Source: Pteria penguin
Lineage: Eukaryota > Mollusca > Bivalvia > Pterioida > Pteriidae
Length of the DNA stretch: 64,000 nucleotides
Reading direction: 5' to 3'
NCBI GenBank assembly: GCA_035048485.1
Contig: CM068592.1
Span: 31,866,001-31,930,000, forward strand
Shown: positions 9,610-21,300 of the stretch, one piece after another
Layout of the letters: each line of letters begins with the position of its first letter
Position numbering within the stretch: the first letter of the stretch is position 1
The notes under the pieces: generated by a model
What the model saw: only the letters and a program-made list of their open reading frames with translations
What the model was told of the DNA's origin: nothing
Database searches by the model: none
Program-made: the position numbers and the translations under genes

Positions 9610-12236
9610 CTGAAATATGTTAATTGTTATAACCCTAAGTTTGATAAAAGATATCATGACGTATATAATTATATGTAATTTGCCACAATGTAAAATTTTA
9701 TACATAGAATACAACAAATGACGCATGCTTTACCAATGTTATATATAGTTCTCTAATGCATGAAATTTAATTGGAGTTACTTCCCTTTTCCGGCATTTTA
9801 GAGGTAGAGCTGGAGATTTTTTCTTCATATTCATACCAATTTTATTGAATGTTTTTGAGAATGTCGTTTATATTTCACTCCTATGAAAACATTTTAACAT
9901 CGTACAGTTGCTTTATCATTCAATGTGCATAACAATTGCAAAATTTCAAAAAGCATCCTTCGTTTGGAGAAATCCATTACATAGTATGGTCAATTTATAC
10001 AATGTTCGGCCATATACCTCCAAGATGGCGGGAAAAGGCAGTAAGGAAAGAAATTTACATGACGACAGTTGATATTACTTTTAAGGCTATCTTACAACAT
10101 TCTGCATTGTCATACATTTTTCACCGAATTGCTAATCACGTCCGATTTATTAATAGACCATATTCCGATTTTGATAATTGCTGTCTTTTTGTCCGAGCTG
10201 ATACATTTTGGCGTTGTTTTTCATAGTGACGTCATAACGCATGACATAGATTCATTATAACGTCACTATGAAAAACAACGCCAAAAGGTATTAGCTCGGA
10301 CAAAAAGACAGCAAAAATCGGAATATGGTCTATTGGCAATGTCTATCTGTCCGTCCGGCGTCAACAATTTGCGTTTAGTTTGATCTCCAATACACCGTTA
10401 ATGATACCAATTTCCAACTTTTTCAGTTTGTAGACATTGATGAGTTCTTCTCGACTGACAAAAATATTGGTGACCTTGACCTCGATTTTACTCTTCAATG
10501 AGCACAGTCCGATTTTGCATTTATATAATTATCTTGATCTCTTGCAAACCGTTACTGATACCAATTTCAAACTTGGTCAGTTTATAGGCATTAGTCAGTT
10601 TTTCAATACTGACAAAAAAATTTGGTGACCTTGATCTCGATTTTATGCATTAATGAACACAGTTTGATTATGCGTTTAGCTTGAATTCATGCATATACAT
10701 TAATAATTTCTTCCCGACCGACACCAAATTTGGTGACCTTGACATCAATTTTACGCTTCAGTGAACACAATGTGATTTTGCGATTTTGCATTTATCTTGG
10801 ATTCTTGCATACCATTAATGATACCAACAAGAGACATTATTCTGGATAAGATTCTGCAGGTAGGCTATGTTATACCTTGCAATTCGGTCATACCGTCTTT
10901 GACGCTTTCTTGTTTAAAATCAGAATAGCTGACAGGGATATAAAGCCTAAACACGTGCACAGCACATCGTATCTAACTCTGACCCCCTTTTTGCAATGGT
11001 AATCTGTAAACCTATTGTATATTACATATTCAAATACAGAAAAATGGTCTATAGATTTAAACTTCACAATGTAACTTACACTCCTTCTTCTGGTACATTC
11101 ATCATTCTAGGCTGTACTTTATTCATTGTCATGTTCTCACATATAATCTTGGCGAGACTAACGCGCTTTATGGCTTTTATCTGGTCTGAAATACACAAAA
11201 TGTTTAAATAAATTTGAATTCCACAAAGTAGCATGTCGTCTTTGCAACATATCTCCTCTATGCGTACATCAGTGTGATGATCAGTGTGTGGTTGAAAGTT
11301 GTGTTTCTCAAACTTAGATATTTTATACACTCAGAGGTTTTAGATATTGAGGTCTACCTTTTCATATTGTATACCCAATTGTGACTGTAGACGGACCTAG
11401 CTTATAGACGGTAGATGTTTACTCATCCTGGACATTTAATTGCACAGCCGTTTGACGGTCTATGCTTCAATATTTGGTGTTCTAATATTGCAAATTAATG
11501 AACGGAAGTTATATACATAGTTATATGTGTCAGCATATATGTTCTTTTGTTCTTTGATGAGTTTGAATTACCGTCGGCTATCGATATGAACTATAAGTAT
11601 GGTACTTTAGGACAATCAATTTCCATACTTACTCTTTGTAAAGCCAATTCGACGACGGGCGTTTTCGTACCAAAATCGATCACCTTCTTTTAAAGCTCTG
11701 AATTGTTTCGCAATCAACGTAGCAAATGTTGGTCCTACATCTCCACCGGGTATATGTTTCTCTGACATACCCCCAGCAAAGAGGTCAATGTCGTCCACGT
11801 GCCTAAAAAAGAAAGGCATATCATTATAGTAACAAAAGTTGTCAAGCGGAAAACATAATACTCGTGTAAAAGTACACAGATGCGGATCCAGAGGATTTGT
11901 TGACAGGGTCGATTTCTGATAAAATTTGTCAGGTACATCTTTTTGATTATCAAGGACTATTTGTTGAGAAGTAACAGTATTGAGTTAATGGGACAGTATT
12001 GACTTAATGGGACAGTATTGAGTTAATGGGACAGTATTGTTCATTTTCAGATGTTAAAATATGTTCATCATTTAAATATAAGAGGCATGAAATGAAATTC
12101 TTATTTCATGAAACTTCTCAATTTCTCAACATGTTGCTCTGTGAAAAATGCTACTTGATAACGTTCAGATTTATAAGTTTAAGTAATTTCTAACAGTAAT
12201 GACAGCACAAATAATAAAAATAATAATAAAAATAAA

Positions 12237-12318
<82 letters not shown>

Positions 12319-15300
12319 GTCATTGTCATCATCATTTGGATTCTACCTATAGGCTTTTTTTAACAAGGATTTAACATCCTCTGCGTGGTCCACAAGCGTA
12401 TCAAATGACGTCACTTCAGAAAGCCCAAGGACCCTCCTCCATGTAGTGTATGGCGGCAGACCATGGTCTCTACCTCTCTGGATATTCAGTGCACCGAGGT
12501 CAAAACTCTTCCCTTCACTGTCCATGAAAAGCTTATCACGCACTCCGGAATCAAATAACCTGAGAGAAGACAATCATCTGAAAGTCATCATGATAATACA
12601 TTTTCTAAACATACACATGCCATATAGCGCAATATCATCGGACTGCGTTAATATGTTTATGATGTTTATATTACCTCCTTCTTCTATGTAACAATACATC
12701 TAAACTGAAACACTGTTGAAACTACGTACATGTAAGAATCAAACCAACCAGCCTTGGTTACATTCCAGTACTGCTGTCATTTTTTGTTTTTTAGATTTTT
12801 AAATGTATGTCTTTTGATTATGCTGCTTGGGAAGGGGGGCGCCCGTACACCGGTTAACCACACCAATTGAGTGACGTTTGTTACTTCCATTGACCATCTT
12901 AAGTCGGTATTATAACCGCAGTACAATCAAATATTTTTGTAATGTCTTTTTCCGTCTATTTTCTACTATTATCATGCTTTGTGTGCATGTCCTTGGTGAT
13001 TTGTTTCATACAGCTTTGTCAGATGTCTTCTGTTTTCTCTCTTATAGTGATTTAGTGGGGTGGGCGAATCAATAACTACATAAATTCAATCATAACTACT
13101 CTTCGTTTGTAACCTCCCAAGTAAATTTAAAAATTAAAACATAACACTGCTGTAAAAAGTAACAGTGCGTAGTCAAAATTTTGACCCTGAAGATTGCCGA
13201 TTATTGGTGCTGGAGGTCAAAGTACAGTAATTCCATTTCCTATAGGATCCCATGTTAAAATACCACACTGCCAGCAAGATTTACATAAGAGCCTACACCT
13301 TAGCTTTGTATAATCCATATATCAAAATGTATCTCAGACCCTCCTCTATTATAATTTGAACAGTTTTCCACAGGTTATTCACTTTACACCTTTATTTACT
13401 GCTGGAAAGGGGTCACTCTAAAAAAAATTGCCAAAATTCAAATGTAAACAACAATTTCTTTTATGGTCATAAAATCTTAACATTAGCGAAACGAGATAGA
13501 AATTAAAGATTTAACAGCAGAATCAAATTTTATTTATAGATTGATCAAATAATTTCATCCAATCACAGCCCCTGATACATTGAAACAGTAGTCCCTCTCT
13601 TCCTTCATCAGATCAGCCAATCACGACTCTCGTGAATTACTGTTCTTTGACCTAAAGTCCATTCCTGGCTGAATAGATAGATACAGTCAGGTAAAGTTAA
13701 TAAACGATGAAGGTAATACAAGTTGCATTGTAAGTTGGGTCACAAAATGTACTACTTCTTATCATATCGATCAAGATTATACCCTTCCCAGCAGTCTGAC
13801 CTCTAAAATAGCAGCAAGTCTGTATAAAGATAATGCCCTTTTCAGCAATCTGTCTACTAAAAAGCAGCAAGTCTGTATAAGCATAATGCTCTCCCAAGCA
13901 ATCTGACTACTGAAATAGCAGTAAGTTGAGGTAAAGATAATGCACTTTACCTAAAATCTCACTACTGAAATAGCAGTAAGTTGAGGTAAAGATAATACAC
14001 TTTACCTGCAATCTCACTACTGAAATAACAGTACAGTAAGTTGAGGTAAAGATAATACACTTTACCTGCAATCTCACTACTGAAATAGCAGTAAGTTGAG
14101 GTAAAGATAATACACTTTACCTGCAATCTCACCACTGAAATAACAGTAAGTTGAGGTAAAGATAATACACTTTACCTGAAATCTCACTACTGAAATAGCA
14201 GTAAGTTGGGGTAAAGACAATACACTTTACCTGCAATCTCACTACTGAAATAGCAGTAAGTTGAGGTAAAGACAATACACTTTACCTGAAATCTCACTAC
14301 TGAAATAGCAGTAAGTTGGGGTTAAGACAATACACTTTACATGCAATCTCACTACTGAAATAGCAATAAGTTGAGGTAAAGATAATACACTTTACCTGCA
14401 ATCTCACTACTGAAATAGCAGTAAGTTGAGGTAAAGATAATACACTTTACCTGCAATCTCACTACTGAAATAGCAGTAAGTTGAGGTAAAGATAATACAC
14501 TTTACCTGCAATCTCACTACTGAAATAGCAGTAAGTTGAGGTAAAGACAATACACTTTACTTGCAATCTCACTACTGAAATAGCAGTAAGTTGAGGTAAA
14601 GATAATACACTTTACCTGAAATCTCACTACTGAAATAGCAGTAAGTTGAGGTAAAGATAAAACACTTTACCTGCAATCTCACTACTGAAATAGCAGTAAG
14701 TTGGGGTAAAGACAATACACTTTACCTGAAATCTCACTACTGAAATAGCAGTAAGTTGGGGTAAAGACAATACACTTTACTTGCAATCTCACTACTGAAA
14801 TAGCAATAAGTTGGGGTAAAGATAATACTCTTTACCTGCAATCTCACTACTGAAATAGCAGTAAGTTGGGGTAAAGATAATACACTTTACCTGCAATCTC
14901 ACTACTGAAATAGCAGTAAGTTGGGGTAAAGATAATACACTTTACCTGCAATCTCACTACTGAAATAGCAGTAAGTTGAGGTAAAGATAATACACTTTAC
15001 CTGCAATCTCACTACTGAAATAGCAGTAAGTTGAGGTAAAGATAATACACTTTACCTGCAATCTCACTACTGAAATAGCAGTAAGTTGAGGTAAAGATAA
15101 TACACTTTACCTGCAATCTCACTACTGAAATAGCAGTAAGTTGAGGTAAACACAATACACTTTACTTGCAATCTCACTACTGAAATAGCAGTAAGTTGAG
15201 GTAAAGATAATACACTTTACCTGCAATCTCACTACTGAAATAGCAGTAAGTTGAGGTAAAGATAATACACTTTACCTGCAATCTCACTACTGAACTAGCA

Positions 15301-18300
15301 GTAAGTTGAGGTAAAGACAATCCACTTTACCTGCAATCTCACTACTGAACTAGCAGTAAGTTGAGGTAAAGACAATCCACTTTACCTGCAATCTCACTAC
15401 TGAAATAGCAGTAAGTTGAGGTAAGGACAATGCACTTTACCTGAAATCTCACTACTGAAATAGCAGTAAGTTGAGGTAAAGATAATACACTTTACCTGAA
15501 ATCTCACTACTGAAATAGCAGTAAGTTGAGGTAAAGATAATACACTTTACCTGAAATCTCACTACTGAAATAGCAGTAAGTTGGGGTAAAGATAATACAC
15601 TTTACCTGCAATCTCACTACTGAAATAGCAGTAAGTTGAGGTAAAGATAATACCCTTGACCTGCAATCTCACTACTGAAATAGCAGTAAGTTGAGGTAAA
15701 GACAATACACTTTACCTGAAATCTCACTACTGAAATAGCAGTAAGTTGGGGTAAAGACAATACACTTTACCTGCAATCTCACTACTGAAATAGCAATAAG
15801 TTGGGGTAAAGATAATACTCTTTACCTGCAATCTCACTACTGAAATAGCAGTAAGTTGGGGTAAAGATAATACACTTTACCTGAAATCTCACTACTGAAA
15901 TAGCAGTAAGTTGGGGTAAAGATAATACACTTTACCTGCAATCTCACTACTGAAATAGCAGTAAGTTGGGGTAAAGATAATACACTTTACCTGCAATCTC
16001 ACTACTGAAATAGCAGTAAGTTGAGGTAAAGATAATACACTTTACCTGCAATCTCACTACTGAAATAGCAGTAAGTTGAGGTAAAGATAATACACTTTAC
16101 CTGCAATCTCACTACTGAAATAGCAGTAAGTTGAGGTAAAGATAATACACTTTACCTGCAATCTCACTACTGAAATAGCAGTAAGTTGAGGTAAAGATAA
16201 TACATTTTACCTGAAATCTCACTACTGAAATAGCAGTAAGTTGAGGTAAAGATAATACACTTTACCTGAAATCTCACCACTGAAATAGCAGTAAGTTGGG
16301 GTAAAGACAATACACTTTACCTGAAATCTCACTACTGAAATAGCAGTAAGTTGGGGTAAAGACAATCCACTTTACCTGAAATCTCACTACTGAAATAGCA
16401 GTAAGTTGGGGTAAAGACAATACACTTTACCTGAAATCTCACTACTGAAATAGCAATAAGTTGGGGTAAAGACAATACACTTTACCTGCAATCTCACTAC
16501 TGAAATAGCAATAAGTTGGGGTAAAGACAATACACTTTACCTGCAATCTCACTACTGAAATAGCAATAAGTTGGGGTAAAGATAATACACTTCACCTGCA
16601 ATCTCACTACTGAAATAGCAGTAAGTTGAGGTAAAGATAATACACTTCACCTGCAATCTCACTACTGAAATAGCAGTAAGTTGAGGTAAAGACAATACAC
16701 TTTACCTGCAATCTCACTACTGAAATAGCAGTAAGTTGAGGTAAAGATAATACACTTTACCTGAAATCTCACTACTGAAATAGCAGTAAGTTGAGGTAAA
16801 GATAAAACCCTTTACCTGCAATCTCACTACTGAAATAGCAGTAAGTTGAGGTAAAGATAATACACTTTACCTGCAATCTCACTACTGAAATAGCAGTAAG
16901 TTGAGGTAAAGACAATACATTTTACTTGCAATCTCACTACTGAAATAGCAATAAGTTGGGGTAAAGATAATACTCTTTACCTGCAATCTCACTACTGAAA
17001 TAGCAGTAAGTTGGGGTAAAGATAATACACTTTACCTGCAATCTCACTACTGAAATAGCAGTAAGTTGAGGTAAAGATAATACACTTTACCTGAAATCTC
17101 ACTACTGAAATAGCAGTAAGTTGAGGTAAAGACAATACACTTTACCTGCAATCTCACTACTGAAATAGCAGTAAGTTGAGGTAAAGACAATACACTTTAC
17201 CTGCAATCTCACTACTGAAATAGCAGTAAGTTGAGGTAAAGATAATACACTTTACCTGCAATCTCACTACTGAAATAGCAGTAAGTTGAGGTAAAGACAA
17301 TCCACTTTACCTGAAATCTCACTACTGAAATAGCAGTAAGTTGAGGTAAGGACAATGCACTTTACCTGAAATCTCACTACTGAAATAGCAGTAAGTTGAG
17401 GTAAAGATAATACACTTTACCTGAAATATCACTACTGAAATAGCAGTAAGTTGGGGTAAAGATAATACACTTTACCTGAAATCTCACTACTGAAATAGCA
17501 GTAAGTTGGGGTAAAGATAATACACTTTACCTGCAATCTCACTACTGAAAGAGCAGTAAGTTGAGGTAAAGATAATACCCTTTACCTGAAATCTCACTAC
17601 TGAAATAGCAGTAAGTTCGGGTAAAGATCATACCCTTCCCCAGTAGTCGGACTGCTAATATAGTTGCAAGTCAGGGTAAAGACAATACCCTCCCCCAGCA
17701 ATCTGACTACTGAAATAGCAGCAGGTTAAGGTAAAGATAATGCCTTCCCCAGTAATCTGGTTACTAAAATAGCAGCAAGTCTGTGTAAAGACAATCTCTT
17801 CCTCTAGCAACCTGACTACTAAAATAGCAGCAAGTTAGGGTAAAGATAATGCGTTTCCTAATAATCTGATGACTAAAATAGCAGCAGGTCCGTGTAAAGA
17901 TAATACCCTCCTCTAGTAACCTGACTACTGAAATAGCAGCAAGTAAGGGTAAAGATAATGCATCCGCCAGTAATCTGTTTACTAAAATAGCAACAGGTCA
18001 GTGTAAAGATAATATCCTTCTCCAGCAATCCGACCACTAAATAGCAGCAAGTCGGGGTAAAGGTAACATTCGGGGTAAAGATAATTTCTTTTCCCGGCAG
18101 TCTGACGACTAACATAGCATTTAGTCAGGGTAAAGATAATACCCTCCCCCAGCAATAGCAATAGCAGCAATTCATGGTAAATACTATACACTTCCCAGCA
18201 ATCTGACTATAGGAACAGCAGAAAGTCGAGGTAAAAATAATCACCTCCCCAAACATTTGACTACTGAAATAGCAGCAAGTAGGGATAAAAGTAATATCAT

Positions 18301-21300
18301 TATAAGCTGCACACTTCTGTGTTGCGTTATGACTGAAAAAAGCGGAAGTGACTTATTACGTAAAACGTACCTACGTAAAACTAAACGAAACAAAACAAAA
18401 AATAGATTAAGTAAAATAAATATCTCGATGAGCCTTGTATCTGTATGGAGTTCTCTGCTAATTTACATATAACTATTCATATACCTATTTATCATATACT
18501 AGCGGAAAAAAATAAACCTTGTAGTTCAGTAACTCCATTTATAAAGTCAAATACAAAATACTAATCTATATATAGGCGATATTCCGGTTAAATGGCAGGC
18601 CAGGTTATTACATTCATGTTTTGCTGCTGTAGATAGTCACTAACAATGCGTGCGGTGCGCGGTCATACTTTGACGTTACGCTGATTGTTGTGAATGAATG
18701 GAAAAACGTACTTTCATGTGTTGTTATTCCACCCCAGACCATAAAGCTCCCTCCGTCGAATTGGCGGCGCTGAATAACGCAAGTGTCTATGTAACGTTTT
18801 CCGACACGACGGTAAGACCGCATGCGACCGTACTGCTTTCGAGAGGAAATTTTGACTCATCCGTACAACGGAACTTCCGCCCAATGGCTGAAACGACGCT
18901 GCCTCCCACAATACGCTAACGTCACAACACCCGTACGGTGACGCCGGAGCAGAATAGAACGGATAGCAGGATGTTGGTCTCAATCTGCTCCTCATGGAAC
19001 AAGGACTTATCAGTCGATGTGCAAGGACACTTCTAGCAGTCAAAGAAGCCGACTGGAATCGATTACGCAAATGTGATGTTCATATAGACCTATATTATGA
19101 TGTCATACGGGTCGTCCTGATCGTGGGCATTTACGAATGATGCCACTTTGCTGATATTGTCTCCATAAAGCATATACAGTGTTAATATGAACTCCAAATT
19201 TCCACGTCACATTGCTTTGAAACATCCCAGCTTCCAGCATCCCAATAGCACGCAAACGATCATTTTCAATGAGAAGTATCTCTCAATTAAAAGTTTATTC
19301 CAAAACCAATTTATTTCTGTTTTAAAACATTGAATATTGTCAATGAATACAAGAAATTCTAATCAATTACTTACCACGTGTCGCTTAGGCTCGAAACTCC
19401 AGAAAAGCCTGCTGTGGCCATCAGGGCAAATCGAACGCGATATTTAACAAACTGAGTATTCAAACACGCGTTTAGTATATCAAACTATGTCTCTGAGAAG
19501 GAGTGATCAAAGAACACCTTTTTAAATGTATTTATGTAACTTAATGTATACACAGTTTCTTTTTCCCCGATAGTATATAACACAGGTGTTTTCAAAGTCC
19601 AATACCTATGTACCTGTCTGATTTAATAATTGTACCCTGTGTACCATTTCCTGCTCATTAGCTGTCTACCTTGATTGTAAGGTCTGTATCGTAATAATGA
19701 TAAGGCATTTTAGCCCACTCTCTGAAACCCATGCCTTATATAGTCTACCGGCATTTGTGCGTCTCTAACTGCACACTTGGTTTCTAGGCACTAGTCGTTT
19801 CAAAGTCACACGTAGATGCATATTTACCTGTCCGATTTCGTACATGTGTCTCTGCCCATCCAGTTACTCACTGCAGGACAATTCGACTTACATCTCTTTT
19901 CCTCCAGCAATTCCGGATCATGATAACAATGCTCAATCGGTAGTTTCTGAAAGCAAACAACGAAGAAGTACCCAAGGTCAACCACATCTTGAAGTCCATG
20001 GAATAAAAGGAGAAAAAAGAAGACATCTGACAAAGCTGTATGACACAGATCACCAAGACCTGCACACAAAAAATGACAACAGCAGAATACACGGAACGAC
20101 ATTACTAAAATATTCGATTGTGCTGCGGTTACGATACCGACTTAGGACGGTCAATTGAAGTAACAAACGTCACTCAATTGGTGTGGTCAACCGGTTTACG
20201 GGCGCCCACCATCCCACTCACCGCAAAAGCGGCACAATCAAAGGACACACATTTAAAAATTGATAAATAATCCTCCATATAGAGATCAACAGGTTTCTCA
20301 AGGAGAGAGGTCATAACCACAACATTTGTTTGGCTTTTGTCAAATTAAATGACCGTCCTAAGTCGGTATCGTAATTGCACTACAATCAAATATTTTTGTA
20401 ATGTGTTATATGTTCTAGTATATTATTTATATTCATGTATTGTATAGCTCCATGGTGACTTCTGCCACATAACTGAGCCAGTAACTCCTCTTTTTTTCTT
20501 TCATAAAAATTTATTTCACACGAAAAAGTTATAGAATAATATGTTGCTATCAAAAAGATGTAAGGAGACGTCAACATAAGTAAACCGAGCTCTGCCGTCT
20601 GTAAGCGAGCTCAGATCCTTGATCAATAGGAGTCCCGACTAACAGTCAGAGGGGACGAGGATCAGGACCTTATCTCCTCTGAAAAGTTTTGGACAAGGCC
20701 CGTCATAGTCCCCACCGCCCTGTTAGTCAGCGTGCAACGCTCAAGTATTGGGTTGAAGAGGGACCCAATACAAGACCTATGGTCTTAGCGATGATCTCGG
20801 TGCCATACTGTCGATGTCGAATGCGTTTAATAATTTTAGAACCAGCCGATATGAAATCATCGAAACCTTTGTCCCTCCTTAGTTTGTACACTGGATCACC
20901 GTAGAAATTAGGATGGGAAATTCCTCTGGATACACATTGTTGAAAAGTAATATTTCCGAATTTAAATGAAATGCCTGAATAAGATCTATATAATTTACCA
21001 AAAGATTTTTGAAGTTTATTATATCTATAACCTTGAGTAAGAAGTTTAAAAGTAATCTGAGATTTTGTTTTGGAAAATTCAGAACGTTAGTACAGGCTCT
21101 AGCAAACCGAACCAATTGACTAATATAAATACCATATGATGGGAATCTGGGGACATCACGGTCTAGATAAGGGAAATTTACAATAGGAAATCCAAAGTCA
21201 TCACGTTTATCATACATGTTGGTATGAATATTGTTGTTACTAATTTTAATATTTAAGTCCAAAAAAAGGTATTTCCTGGTCGTAAGTATTGGCTTTGTTA

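Noticed and set aside
9523..9726. 67-codon - strand frame over the end of peroxidase 1
   Set aside because: It is a different frame from the true exon 15, which splices in at 9609 and stops at 9549.
13905..17640. CRISPR-like regular array
   Set aside because: The whole 55-bp unit repeats without unique spacers and the context is eukaryotic intron; it is a satellite.
17873..18191. - strand frames with FTLTCCYFS and YLYTDLLLF repeats
   Set aside because: Translations of diverged 55-bp satellite units.
19379..19456. A - strand exon-like stretch (acceptor tactcag, donor CACGTG|gtaagt) reading [15 protein letters not shown]
   Set aside because: Phases would also fit between peroxidase exons 10 and 12, but the product has no peroxidase likeness and no counterpart in gene 2, while exon 19828-19946 has one. 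It could be a first exon of another gene, but nothing else supports that.
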